DNA of 64,000 nt from Pelomonas sp. Root1217 (GTDB lineage Bacteria > Pseudomonadota > Gammaproteobacteria > Burkholderiales > Burkholderiaceae_C): positions 535,963-599,962 of the forward strand of contig NZ_LMDC01000028.1 in NCBI RefSeq assembly GCF_001425705.1, in the 5' to 3' direction. Positions 8,196 through 16,259 of this stretch are shown here, in pieces; position 1 is the stretch's first letter; every line of letters begins with the position of its first letter. The notes below the pieces were generated by a model, which was given only the letters and a program-made list of their open reading frames with translations, was not told the DNA's origin and did no database searches. The translations under genes and the position numbers were made by a program.

Positions 8196-9107
8196 CTAGG
8201 CCGGCAGCGCCAGGTTCGCCGACAGCAGCAGGGCCGGCGCAGCGCGATCGTCCGGGTCGGTCACCAGCAACAGTTGCAGCACACCGTTCTCGACGGTCGC
8301 AGCAATCCCCTCGGCCTTGCATCGCAAGGACAGCGGCAACACGGCGCGCAGCTGACCGTCAGCGGCAACTACGCCGACGGCCGATCCACGGCAAGGCCCG
8401 TCCGCGTAGTTGTCATCGGTCGCTTCCGCTGCCGCGCAGAACACCCAGCGGCCGTCGGGCAAGGCGGCGCCGTCCGTAAAGCACAAAGGCACGCCGTCGA
8501 TGCTGCCGAGGTCATAGGGCGCGCTGGAGACCGGCTCCGGCGCTGGTGCGGTGCCGCTGAGCCAGGCCTGAACGGCCAGCCAGTCGAAAGTGATCAGCAC
8601 ATTGGCCGCGTTGGTGGCATTGCCCCGCTGCAGCAGGCAGAACCGACCTCCACCGACAAAGGCGCCCTCGATATTCAGGTGTTCGTGCTGTACGTGCAGC
8701 GGCGCGTACAAGGCGGACAAGTCAAGTTCGCGCACAGCGCCCCGGAGATCACCCACCTCGTCGCATGCCAGCAGCGCCGCACGCTGACGCTGGGGGCGTG
8801 AGCCCGAGCCCAAGACCAGCAACGCGCCCTGTGGCCAGCTTTGGCAGGGTGGCAACTGCGCCAGCGCCTCCAGGTCCGGCTTGGCCTTTTTGCGGGCCTT
8901 GTGGGCCGCCGGCAACTCGCCGTCAAAGAGCCGGCGCAGCGAGCCGGGCGCGTCGCCAACCAAACCGAACACGGCCAACTGGAGCTCGTCATCGGCGACG
9001 ACATAGAGCCGCTGCCCCACGCGCACCAACCCGCTGGCGGCGCTGAGGTGGCCCGCACCTGAACCCGTCTCCATCGACAGCGTCCGCACCACCTCGACGT
9101 CCAGCAT
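8196..9107 (-). CDS. uncharacterised protein, beta-propeller-like (DUF6929-type)
   Basis: 303 residues from the ATG at 9107; the frame extends 15 codons further but the extra residues look unrelated. There is no signal peptide. The sequence has repeated strand-turn units typical of propeller folds (SGLVRVGQRLYVVADDELQL, LPDGRWVFCAAAEATDDNYA, GIAATVENGVLQLLLVTDPD). It looks like the phytase-like/DUF6929 group, for which I know no proven function. It lies between the M28 peptidase and the AhpD-like gene on the same strand. The call rests on general resemblance only. Confidence 0.55.
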   Translation of the reverse strand: MLDVEVVRTLSMETGSGAGHLSAASGLVRVGQRLYVVADDELQLAVFGLVGDAPGSLRRLFDGELPAAHKARKKAKPDLEALAQLPPCQSWPQGALLVLGSGSRPQRQRAALLACDEVGDLRGAVRELDLSALYAPLHVQHEHLNIEGAFVGGGRFCLLQRGNATNAANVLITFDWLAVQAWLSGTAPAPEPVSSAPYDLGSIDGVPLCFTDGAALPDGRWVFCAAAEATDDNYADGPCRGSAVGVVAADGQLRAVLPLSLRCKAEGIAATVENGVLQLLLVTDPDDRAAPALLLSANLALPA

Positions 9108-9152
9108 CGCGACACACCTCCGAAAAGAAGTGCGCGCGATCCTAGCTGCCAC

Positions 9153-9632
9153 TCAGTTCAGGCCCGCCTTGTCCAGCCCGAACATCTTGTCCGCCGAGCC
9201 CGGCACATTGCGCACCGCCACATTCATGCGATTCCAGCCGTTGATGGCAGCAACGCGCCAAGTCAGCTCTGACAGTTCCTCGGGCGGGAAATGCTCGCTG
9301 ACCTCGACATAGGCAGCGTCGGAGACGCCTTCGGCCGGGATGCGCGTCAACAGCTCCGTCCATGCCAGGGCGGCACGCTCCTTGGGCGTGAACAGCGGCG
9401 ACTCGCGCCAGATGGCGACGTGGTGCAGGCGCAGCTCGCGCTCGCCGTGCATCTTGGCCTGCTTGACGTGCATGTCCAGACAGAAGGCGCAGCCGTTGAG
9501 CTGCGACGCGCGGATGTCGATCAGCACGGCCAGCGTCTTGTCCATGCGGAAGGCCATGCTGAAGTCCAGGTACTTCTTGGACAGGTCGGCGGACTGGCGG
9601 AAGTAGTCGAGGCGGGCTTGGTGCGTGCTCAT
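9153..9632 (-). CDS. carboxymuconolactone decarboxylase/AhpD-family protein
   Basis: 159 residues from the ATG at 9632; a longer frame upstream would run through the promoter and is rejected. The AhpD core motif CAFCLDMH (CxxCxxxH, about residues 37-44) is intact, giving a redox-active cysteine pair and proton-relay histidine as in alkylhydroperoxidase D. The C-terminal ELTWRVAAINGWNRMNVA is typical of the family. It should reduce peroxides or disulfides in the cytoplasm. It lies just downstream of an ECF41 sigma gene and has its own ECF41-type promoter (9686-9712). CMD-family genes are the classic regulated partner of ECF41 factors. Confidence 0.9.
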   Translation of the reverse strand: MSTHQARLDYFRQSADLSKKYLDFSMAFRMDKTLAVLIDIRASQLNGCAFCLDMHVKQAKMHGERELRLHHVAIWRESPLFTPKERAALAWTELLTRIPAEGVSDAAYVEVSEHFPPEELSELTWRVAAINGWNRMNVAVRNVPGSADKMFGLDKAGLN

Positions 9633-9675
9633 GATGATGTCCTTAGGGTGTTGCGGGCCGGCGAAATCGCCGGCC

Positions 9676-10632
9676 TCATACACAAGACGGATCAGCCTCG
9701 CCGGTTGTGACACGCGCGGCGATCGCGGCGAGTTTGTCGGGGTTGCGCTGGATGTAGACGGCACCGACCTGGCCCGGCTCGGCGGCCGGCGCGAGCGCGA
9801 TGGTCTGCACGAGGCGGCCGCCGGCGCTGTCGTCGACGATCAGCAGGCCGGGCAGGCCGTTGACCGTGGTGGGCACCAGCCGCCAGCCCTGGCTGGTGGA
9901 CATCTGCGCAAAGCCGATGAAGGTGCGTGCGATGACGGCGCCGCCATGCAGCGGCTTGGGCACCGCGCTGACCTTGCCGCCGCCATCGGCCATCAGCACG
10001 GCGTCCTCGCTCAGCAACTGGGCCAGGGCCGACACGTCCTGGCTGCGCACCGCGTCCATGAAGGCGGTCACCAGCCGGTCGGCCTCCTCCTTGGCCACCT
10101 CGCGGCGCGCATAGTCGGCCTTGATGTTCTTGCGCGCCCGGCTGATGAGCTGGCGGCAACTGGCCTCGTTGCGGTCCAGGTGGCGGGCGATCTCGTCGTA
10201 GTCGAGGTCGAACACGTCGTGCAGCAGGAAGGCCGCGCGCTCCAGCGGTGACAGGCGCTCCAGCGCCAGCATGAAGGCGATGGACACGTCCTGGGCGAAC
10301 TCCGCCTGCTTCTCGGGCCCGGGCGTCCAGCCGAACAGGGCTTCGTCCTCCAGCATGGGCTCCGGCAGCCAGACGCCCACATAGTGCTCGCGCTGCACGG
10401 CGGCCGAGCGCAGCTTGTCCAGGCACAGGTTGGTCACCAGCCGCGACAGGAAGGCGCCCTCGTGCTGGACGGTGGCTACATCCACCTCGGCCCAGCGCAG
10501 CCAGGCCTCCTGCACGATGTCTTCGGCTTCGGCGCGCGAGCCGAGCATGCGGTAGGCCAGCGCGCGCAGGCGGCGCGCGTGGTCACGGTCGTAGCGCAGG
10601 GCGCGGGCAGTGGGCGAGAGATCGTCGGTCAT
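9676..10632 (-). CDS. ECF41-type RNA polymerase sigma factor with SnoaL-like C-terminal domain
   Basis: 318 residues from the ATG at 10632; a TTG at 10653 is possible. It has sigma region 2 (AYRMLGSRAEAEDIVQEAWLRW), sigma region 4 (ERAAFLLHDVFDLDYDEIA), then a long C-terminal NTF2/SnoaL-like extension. Three ECF41 hallmarks are present: WLPEP in the linker, DGGGK in the extension and NPDKL near the C-terminus. In this group the fused extension replaces a separate anti-sigma factor, and none is encoded beside it. ECF41-type promoters precede this gene and the CMD gene downstream, which points to autoregulation and a two-gene regulon here. The inducing signal is unknown. Confidence 0.93.
   Translation of the reverse strand: MTDDLSPTARALRYDRDHARRLRALAYRMLGSRAEAEDIVQEAWLRWAEVDVATVQHEGAFLSRLVTNLCLDKLRSAAVQREHYVGVWLPEPMLEDEALFGWTPGPEKQAEFAQDVSIAFMLALERLSPLERAAFLLHDVFDLDYDEIARHLDRNEASCRQLISRARKNIKADYARREVAKEEADRLVTAFMDAVRSQDVSALAQLLSEDAVLMADGGGKVSAVPKPLHGGAVIARTFIGFAQMSTSQGWRLVPTTVNGLPGLLIVDDSAGGRLVQTIALAPAAEPGQVGAVYIQRNPDKLAAIAARVTTGEADPSCV
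9686..9712 (-). promoter_or_regulatory. ECF41-type promoter of the AhpD-like gene
   Basis: On the minus strand TGTCACA (9706-9712) is followed after exactly 16 bases by CGTC (9686-9689). This matches the ECF41 consensus as I recall it and the site upstream of the sigma gene itself. It lies inside the 3' end of the sigma gene, about 54 bases before the AhpD start codon. Confidence 0.75.
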
Positions 10633-10662
10633 GGCGGAAGTTTCGTGGTTCAACTCCCTCCT

Positions 10663-10689
10663 GACGAAACAGATCCCACGTTTGTGACA
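10663..10689 (-). promoter_or_regulatory. ECF41-type autoregulatory promoter of the sigma gene
   Basis: On the minus strand TGTCACA (10683-10689) is followed after 16 bases by CGTC (10663-10666), then AGGAGGG close to the possible TTG start. Boxes and spacing are the same as at 9686-9712, so the sigma factor probably transcribes its own gene. Confidence 0.75.
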
Positions 10690-12495
10690 TCAGCGCGCTG
10701 TTGCGACCGCCGCTAGCAGCATCCAGGCTGAATGCGGAATCCACTGCTCCACCCAGCGCCACTGCTCGCCGTCGGGCCCGGGTCCAAAGGCGATGCCCTC
10801 GCCGGTGTCACTACCCACCGCACCGGTGATGCCGTTGGAGATGCCACCGGCGAACATGTCGCCGGCGCTGGATGCCACTGTCGGCGGGTTGCGTTTGCCA
10901 AAGCCGTAGAGCATGGAGATGCCATAGGGGTTGCGGCCCAACGTCCAGTCGAGCTGGCTCTGCGCATAACCGGCCCAACCCTCCGGCATGCCGGCACCGA
11001 GCTGGCGACCGGCAACGGCCATGGCCGTGCTCAGCGAGGCCAGCCGTGCGCTCTCGCCCTGCCACCAGTAGCCGGTCTCGTTCTTGTGCGGGATGAAGAA
11101 GCCCTCCATCACCTCGCCTTCGGCCTTGCCGTTCAGCGCGAGCTGGAAGGCCTGGCGCGCATAGCCATAGGGGTTGGAGACGCTCTGCGTGATGGCGATC
11201 TCGTACTTCAGCGCCGCCGCGATGGTCGCGGTCGTGCGGCCGCGACGCGCCTCCTGCGTCTCGACTTCGAGGTAGTAGGCCAGGCTCAGCACCGGCAGAC
11301 CCGCTTCGACCGCGTGGTAATACGGCCGCGTGCCGCCATCGCTGATGAAGCCACCGGCAGCCGTCTGGCGGCCCATCAGGCTTTCGGCTCGCAGACGCGC
11401 GGCGTCGAGGAAGCGCGGCTCGCGCGTGGCGTTGAACAACTCGGTGGCGGACATCAAAGCCGCGTAATCGTCGATGATGTTTTCGACGCCATTGGCCGTG
11501 TACTGCGCGTTGAACTGCTGCAGATGATCGAAGGCCTTGATTGCGTCGGCCAGATAGGTCGCGCCGCTGAACTCGCCCTGTCGCCCCGACTGCTTGGCCA
11601 GCAGCGAGGCCCGCGCCAGCGCCGCGATGGCCATGCCGCCCCCCGCACGGTAGGCCGAGCGGTAGAGCCGGGTGTATCTGCCGTCCTCGCCCTCGTAGCC
11701 GACGATCATGCGCTCGGCTTTCTCGTCGCCCCATTTGTCGAACACCGTCGTGTAGAAATAGCCCTCCGCGTCGAGGATGCGGTGCAGATAGTCGGCACCC
11801 CAGAAGGCCTCGGTCTCGGCGCGCTTGAGCAGGCCCGCGCGGCGGTAGAGGTCGGCCGAGGTGTGCGCTGTGTAGGCCAGCACCCAGGCCGCCATCGACG
11901 TCTGCTGCGGGTTGAAGAAGTTGGCGTAGCCGAGGTGGGACAAATACTTGCCCGTGTCGCCGCCGGCATCCTTCCAGCCGCCATGCACGTCGACGAAGCG
12001 GTTGGTCTCGAAGATGCGGATGCGGCTGTCACCCTTGCCCGTGTGGCGACTGCGGTGGAAGTAGTCCAGCGTCTTGTCGGCGATGGTCGTGAACAGCGCC
12101 TGGTCACGCACTCGCACGGGCGCGGACAGCACCCGTGCGCCACCCAGCGTGGCCTCGACGCGGTAGACGCCCGGCGCCTGCAGCGCCGAGAAGTCCACCT
12201 CGAAGTAGCGCTTGCCCGCGCCCCAGGCCGAGAACTCGGGCAAGGCCTTCAGTTCGCCCTGGGCGACGACCTTGGCGCCGGCCAACACACGGTAGCGCCC
12301 GGCTTGCGCCGGGCCCGTGGACTCGACGACGGCCCGTTTGGGGCCGACGCGTTCCAGCGCCACCTGGTTGATCTGCACCAGCAGCGGCTCGGTGGGCAGT
12401 TGCACCGAGACCGTCGTCACCGGCGCAGCCGCCTCGGCGGCAACGGCCAGCGGCATGGCGGCCGCCAGGGCCGCCGCAATCAGGATTCGCTTCAT
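10690..12495 (-). CDS. secreted glycoside hydrolase family 9 enzyme with N-terminal Ig-like domain
   Basis: 601 residues with signal peptide MKRILIAAALAAAMPLAVAA. An Ig-like CelD_N module (about 30-130) precedes the (alpha/alpha)6 GH9 domain. GH9 marks are VHGGWKDAGGDTGKY (about 170-183), whose aspartates serve as base, and WTLGRNPYGISMLYGFGKRN late in the protein. The VEQWIPHSAWML segment near the end holds the likely acid glutamate. GH9 includes endoglucanases and exo-beta-D-glucosaminidases. Beside a chitosanase-like gene, the second activity is attractive: trimming chitosan oligomers to glucosamine. Its ATG overlaps the stop of the upstream gene by four bases (TCAT on the plus strand, 12492-12495), so the two are co-translated. 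Confidence 0.85.
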   Translation of the reverse strand: MKRILIAAALAAAMPLAVAAEAAAPVTTVSVQLPTEPLLVQINQVALERVGPKRAVVESTGPAQAGRYRVLAGAKVVAQGELKALPEFSAWGAGKRYFEVDFSALQAPGVYRVEATLGGARVLSAPVRVRDQALFTTIADKTLDYFHRSRHTGKGDSRIRIFETNRFVDVHGGWKDAGGDTGKYLSHLGYANFFNPQQTSMAAWVLAYTAHTSADLYRRAGLLKRAETEAFWGADYLHRILDAEGYFYTTVFDKWGDEKAERMIVGYEGEDGRYTRLYRSAYRAGGGMAIAALARASLLAKQSGRQGEFSGATYLADAIKAFDHLQQFNAQYTANGVENIIDDYAALMSATELFNATREPRFLDAARLRAESLMGRQTAAGGFISDGGTRPYYHAVEAGLPVLSLAYYLEVETQEARRGRTTATIAAALKYEIAITQSVSNPYGYARQAFQLALNGKAEGEVMEGFFIPHKNETGYWWQGESARLASLSTAMAVAGRQLGAGMPEGWAGYAQSQLDWTLGRNPYGISMLYGFGKRNPPTVASSAGDMFAGGISNGITGAVGSDTGEGIAFGPGPDGEQWRWVEQWIPHSAWMLLAAVATAR

Positions 12496-13601
12496 TCCCA
12501 TGCCATGTTCTTGGACCACTTGATGCCCGAAGTCGGGCACTTGCCGCTGTTGTTCGGGTAGCTGCTGTTGATGACCGAGTTGACCGTGCTGACGCTGTTC
12601 ATGGCCGGGTTCTTCTTGTAGATGTCCAGGGCCATGCTGGCACGCCAGCAGTTGCCCGCATCGTCGCCGAGGCTGCTGGACTTGAGCCAGCGGATGTACT
12701 GGTCGGTCAGGTAGGTGGCGAAGCAGGTCTCGGCGCTCAGGCTGCCGCAGTTGCCGGCGTTCTTGACCGAGCTGAAGGCCGACACGCTGCTGATGGAACC
12801 GGTGTTGACCTGCACCTGGAAGGCCAGGCCCACGAGGTTGTATTTGTCGAAGGCCGTGAAGCCGATGCCCTTGAGGGCACTGAGCACCGGCAGCAGCTTG
12901 TCGTTGTTGATGTGCGCGTAGTGGCTCATCACATACTTGTCCTGCTGGGTGTCGAAGGCCGACTGCAGGGCCTTGCAGATCTTGGTCAGAGCCGCGCGCT
13001 TGGTGGAGTTGGAGCGGCTGAGGTTGGGATAGGGATCCAGCTGCGAGTCGTCGGCCTTGAAGTTGCTGGCCGACACGCCGGTGACCTGCACGCCCCAGTT
13101 CTTCATGTCGGTGTTGGTCGCACCCGTCTTGCCCAGCACATAGGGGGCGAAGGCGTTCTTGAAGTAGTCAGGGAAATCGCCCACCGTCGTCACGCCGACC
13201 GGGCCGAAGGTGTTGCCGCGGTAGTCCGAGATGCCGACGCTGGCCTCGTAGTCCACCTCGCAATAACGCCATGGCCCGACGTCCTGGTAGTTGGTGGTGC
13301 CGTTCTCGGGATAGGCGTCCATGCTGAGCACGGCCTGCCACTGGGCGACCGTCAGCTTGCGGTTCTTGTCGAAGACATTGCCCCAGACGCGCGAGTCCCC
13401 CACGGGGATGACACCGCTGGCGGCGGCCGGCTGCACGGCCGTCACCAGGGCCTGGCCACTTGCAGTCTCGGTCTTGGTGTACAGCCAGCCGTCCTGCACA
13501 AAGGCCGTGCCCTTGGCCGCGTTGCTGCCGGCCGCAAAGGCCAGCGAAGACAGGCTCAACAGGGCGAGGGCCGCACAGGAGCCGATCCGGAGTGATTGCA
13601 T
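12492..13601 (-). CDS. secreted chitosanase-like protein (GH46/GH80 clan, probable)
   Basis: 369 residues from the ATG at 13601, preceded by TGAGG six bases away. The signal peptide ends near AFA (23). The segment PENGTT (98-103) ... YCEVDYEASVGISDYRGNTF (113-132) then GPVGVTT follows the layout of the GH46/GH80 chitosanase active site (ENST ... YxExxxDGRGYTxGxxGF). Glu99 is the candidate acid and Asp126 (or Glu115/Glu119) the base. It would cut chitosan outside the cell. Four cysteines near the C-terminus suggest disulfides. It is first in a two-gene operon with a GH9 enzyme and has a promoter overlapped by a likely ROK operator. Family resemblance is by eye, so the call is moderate. Confidence 0.62.
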   Translation of the reverse strand: MQSLRIGSCAALALLSLSSLAFAAGSNAAKGTAFVQDGWLYTKTETASGQALVTAVQPAAASGVIPVGDSRVWGNVFDKNRKLTVAQWQAVLSMDAYPENGTTNYQDVGPWRYCEVDYEASVGISDYRGNTFGPVGVTTVGDFPDYFKNAFAPYVLGKTGATNTDMKNWGVQVTGVSASNFKADDSQLDPYPNLSRSNSTKRAALTKICKALQSAFDTQQDKYVMSHYAHINNDKLLPVLSALKGIGFTAFDKYNLVGLAFQVQVNTGSISSVSAFSSVKNAGNCGSLSAETCFATYLTDQYIRWLKSSSLGDDAGNCWRASMALDIYKKNPAMNSVSTVNSVINSSYPNNSGKCPTSGIKWSKNMAWE

Positions 13602-13769
13602 GTTTGCCTCAACAGAAGTCGTGTGGCGAAAAAGGGCCACGGGTTGTGGATGCCCACGAGCGGTGCGAAGAAAAGGGAGTGCACCGCCGGCGAGGAGCGC
13701 AACTTCACTGCGGGATGCGCCGGGCTGGACCTCGTCCCTCCAACGGGACTTCACGTCTCATGGGCGGCG

Positions 13770-13799
13770 AATGTAGGGCCGCCAAGCCGGCATCGTCAA
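13770..13799 (-). promoter_or_regulatory. sigma-70-type promoter of the chitosanase-GH9 operon
   Basis: On the minus strand TTGACG (13794-13799) is followed after 18 bases by TACATT (13770-13775). The -35 box overlaps the putative ROK operator. The kinase promoter at 15266-15295 has the same spacing and the same operator placement. Confidence 0.6.
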
Positions 13800-13834
13800 T
13801 ATTTAAATCCAATGGTTGTATAAATTTATTACAG
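13795..13834. promoter_or_regulatory. putative ROK-regulator operator 1
   Basis: Read on the minus strand, the block at 13795-13815 fits CCANTGGATTTAANTATTGA followed by C. It is identical to operator 2 at 19 of 21 positions by eye. The core is a near-palindrome around 13812 (AATCCA-A-TGGTTG on the plus strand), with AT-rich flanks out to 13834. The AT-rich symmetric form fits NagC/Mlc-type ROK operators. Confidence 0.6.
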
Positions 13835-13985
13835 CCACACGATGATGTTTGGGTTGACGGCTCAGTCAGAATCGCCACCACCCTCAGGTCAAGCCCCAGA
13901 GAGCGCAGAACGCAGCTCATGGACCGGCCGCCCGGCTTGAGGCCGCCCACTATCATCGGCGCCACGAAAGGCGCCGCCAGCACGC

Positions 13986-15239
13986 ATGAGAACCACCGGC
14001 CGAGGAGCCAACCAGCAGTCCAGCGCCCCCTACAACCGCCGCGTTGTGCTGGACTTCATCCGCCAGCAAGGCGCCGCCTCGCGCAAGGACATCGCCGACA
14101 TGGTGTCCCTGAGCCCGCAGACAGTGGCCAACATCACCAACGACCTGGAGGCCATCGGCCTCATCGTGTCGCGGCGCCAGAAGGTCGACAAATCCCGCGG
14201 CCAGCCACCCATCGCCTTCGAGCTGAACCCGCAGGCGGGCAACTCCATCGGCATCAGCCTGGAGCCGGGCCGCGCCTCCGCTGCGCTCGTCAATCTGGTC
14301 GGCGAGGTGCGCAGCCGCTGCGAGGTCGAGCTGGACACCAGCGACCGCCAGCAGATGCTGGCCTCGATGCTGCAGGTCGTCTCTCGGCTGCGCCGCGAAT
14401 CAAGCGAGCGCCTGTGGGGCATCGGCATCGCCCTGCCCGGCCCGCTCGGCCACACCGACATCAGCTTCATCGGCCCGACGGCGCTGGAGGGCTGGAACGA
14501 CCTGTCCGTGCTCGATGAGCTTGGCGAACTCACCGGCCTGCCGCTCTTCTACCGCGTGGACAGCGTTGCCGGCGCCCTGGGTGAGACGCTGTTCGGCGTG
14601 GCCCGCCACCTGGACGACTTCTTCTACCTGCACCTGGGCCTGGGCCTGGGCGGCGCCCTCGTCATCGGCCGCTCGGCCTTTCCCGGCGCCGACGGCAACG
14701 CCACCGAGATCGGCCACGTGCCCATCGTGCCCGGCGGCACGCCTTGCTACTGCGGCAACCGCGGCTGCCTGGAGCGCTATCTGTCCATGCATTCGCTGGC
14801 CGAGGCGCTGGGCGTGTCGGACCACGATGTGTGGGCCGTCGACCTGGCCCGGCGCCTGCAGCAGCCCGCCGACGCGGCCCTGCACGGCTGGTGCCGCCAG
14901 GCAGCGGACCGCCTGCGCGACGCCGTCTGCATGATCGAGAACATGCTGGACCCGCGGTCCATCGTCATCGGCGGCTCGGCGCCCAAGGTGCTGGTGGAGC
15001 ACCTCGTGGCCCTGGCCCAGCCCTGGCATCGCTCGGTGCGGGGCGGCGTCGCCAGCCCCGAGACGCGCCTGGTGCTGTCTGACCGCCAGGACGACAGCTC
15101 CATCCTCGGCGCGGCCGTGCTGCCCTTCTACGAAATGCTGTCGCCACGCCTGGAAGTGCTGCAGCAGGAACGCCGCCCGGACGTCGACGCGGCCGAGCTG
15201 ATGGGCCACCGCGCACCGCCTTCGCGTCGGGCTCAATAA
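13986..15239 (+). CDS. ROK-family transcriptional regulator
   Basis: 417 residues. An N-terminal winged helix-turn-helix (RRVVLDFIRQQGAASRKDIADMVSLSPQTVANITNDLE, about 18-55) is joined to a ROK sugar-kinase-like domain. The ROK zinc site is intact: EIGH (His244) then CYCGNRGCLE (Cys254, Cys256, Cys261). It should bind a sugar or sugar phosphate and repress nearby genes, as NagC, Mlc and XylR do. It lies between the two target operons, each of which has a matching operator across its -35 box. The stop codon overlaps the outer arm of operator 2. Regulator identity is firm; the inducer, perhaps a glucosamine derivative, is inferred. Confidence 0.9.
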   Translation: MRTTGRGANQQSSAPYNRRVVLDFIRQQGAASRKDIADMVSLSPQTVANITNDLEAIGLIVSRRQKVDKSRGQPPIAFELNPQAGNSIGISLEPGRASAALVNLVGEVRSRCEVELDTSDRQQMLASMLQVVSRLRRESSERLWGIGIALPGPLGHTDISFIGPTALEGWNDLSVLDELGELTGLPLFYRVDSVAGALGETLFGVARHLDDFFYLHLGLGLGGALVIGRSAFPGADGNATEIGHVPIVPGGTPCYCGNRGCLERYLSMHSLAEALGVSDHDVWAVDLARRLQQPADAALHGWCRQAADRLRDAVCMIENMLDPRSIVIGGSAPKVLVEHLVALAQPWHRSVRGGVASPETRLVLSDRQDDSSILGAAVLPFYEMLSPRLEVLQQERRPDVDAAELMGHRAPPSRRAQ

Positions 15240-15270
15240 ATATTTCAATCCACTGGATTTAATTATTGAC
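15234..15270. promoter_or_regulatory. putative ROK-regulator operator 2
   Basis: Contains the perfect palindrome AATCCA-C-TGGATT (15247-15259), with outer arms CAATAA (15234-15239) and TTATTG (15263-15268). The 21 bases at 15250-15270 match operator 1 in the same orientation relative to the -35 box. It begins at the ROK stop codon and runs into the kinase promoter. Confidence 0.65.
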
Positions 15271-15295
15271 AGGCCATTTGGCGCACTCCTATAGT
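15266..15295 (+). promoter_or_regulatory. sigma-70-type promoter of the kinase-MFS-receptor genes
   Basis: TTGACA (15266-15271), an 18-base spacer, then TATAGT (15290-15295). The kinase ATG follows at 15304, only eight bases after the -10 box, so the transcript would be leaderless or nearly so. Confidence 0.7.
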
Positions 15296-15303
15296 TGGCG
15301 CCC

Positions 15304-16254
15304 ATGGACACGGCACGCCTTCATCTCGACCCTCACCTCAGCATCGTCGGAGACGTCGGCGTCGATCTCGTTCTCGGCACTCTGGACGCCTGGCCGCGCA
15401 TCGGCACCGAGCTGCTGATGCCCCGCAGCGAGCTGCGTGCCGGTGGCTCCGGCGCCAACGCCGCGCTGGCGGCCCGCCATATCGGCCTGAACACCCAGCT
15501 CATCTCCGCCGTCGGCAACGACCACTTCGGCCATTGGTTGGCCGAGCAGTTCACTGGCATCCGCTGCAACCTCGAGGCCTGCGACCGCGAGACGACGATC
15601 TCGGTCGGCCTCATGCATGCCTGCGGTGATCGCAACTTCTTCACCACACACGGCCATCTGCAGCAGCTGTCGGTACAGCATGTGCTCAAGCACCTGCGTC
15701 CGACCGATGCGCCGGCCATCGCCCTGTTCACGGCGCCCTTCCTGCTGACCGAACTGCGCGGCCGCTATGCCGATCTGCTCGCCGAGGCCGCCACGCGCGG
15801 TTACCGCATCGCACTGGACACCGGCTGGCCGCCTGAGGGATGGACACCCGACGTGCGCGACGAGGTACTGACCTGGCTGCCGCACTGCGACCATCTGCTC
15901 ATCAACGAGCTGGAGGCGCGCAGCATTGCCGGCACGGAAGACCTTGACGCGGCACTGGTGCTGATCGGCCGGGAACTCAAAGCCGGCGCCAGCCTTGTCG
16001 TCAAGGTCGGCGCGCGTGGTGCGATGGGTTTCGAAGCCGGCCGCCGCAGCGCGCATGACGCCGAGCCGGCCGACATCTTCGACACCATCGGCGCCGGCGA
16101 CGCCTTCAACGCGGGTTACCTTGCAGCCCGGCTGCGCGGCGGTCATCTCGCAGAAGGGCTCGCTGCCGGCTGCCGCACGGCCCGCGCCATCCTGTCGCGC
16201 TTCCCGCGCAAGACCATTCGTGCCGGCGAGTTCGCCGACTGCATCGCAGCCTGA
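15304..16254 (+). CDS. PfkB-family carbohydrate kinase
   Basis: 316 residues of the ribokinase/PfkB fold. The N-terminal strand SIVGDVGVDLVLG, the GGSGANAALAARHIGLNTQLI substrate-lid region (PfkB signature 1) and DTIGAGDAFNAGYLAARLRGG (signature 2, with the catalytic Asp of GAGD) are all present. It should phosphorylate a monosaccharide taken up by the transporter encoded next, possibly glucosamine if the locus serves chitosan. I chose the ATG at 15304 over the in-frame TTG at 15295 because the TTG overlaps the -10 box. No Shine-Dalgarno precedes the ATG and the predicted mRNA starts almost at it. First gene of the kinase-MFS-TonB receptor run. Confidence 0.88.
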   Translation: MDTARLHLDPHLSIVGDVGVDLVLGTLDAWPRIGTELLMPRSELRAGGSGANAALAARHIGLNTQLISAVGNDHFGHWLAEQFTGIRCNLEACDRETTISVGLMHACGDRNFFTTHGHLQQLSVQHVLKHLRPTDAPAIALFTAPFLLTELRGRYADLLAEAATRGYRIALDTGWPPEGWTPDVRDEVLTWLPHCDHLLINELEARSIAGTEDLDAALVLIGRELKAGASLVVKVGARGAMGFEAGRRSAHDAEPADIFDTIGAGDAFNAGYLAARLRGGHLAEGLAAGCRTARAILSRFPRKTIRAGEFADCIAA

Positions 16255-16259
16255 ACATC

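Larger units (their letters stand above)
13602..13985. promoter_or_regulatory. divergent control region between chitosanase-like and ROK genes
   Basis: These 384 bases hold no gene. From about 13795 to 13860 the DNA is strikingly AT-rich compared with its surroundings and contains the operator and the minus-strand promoter described separately. The minus-strand leader of the chitosanase-like mRNA would be about 160 bases. The plus-strand promoter of the ROK gene must lie between 13835 and 13985 but no clear boxes were found. Confidence 0.6.
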
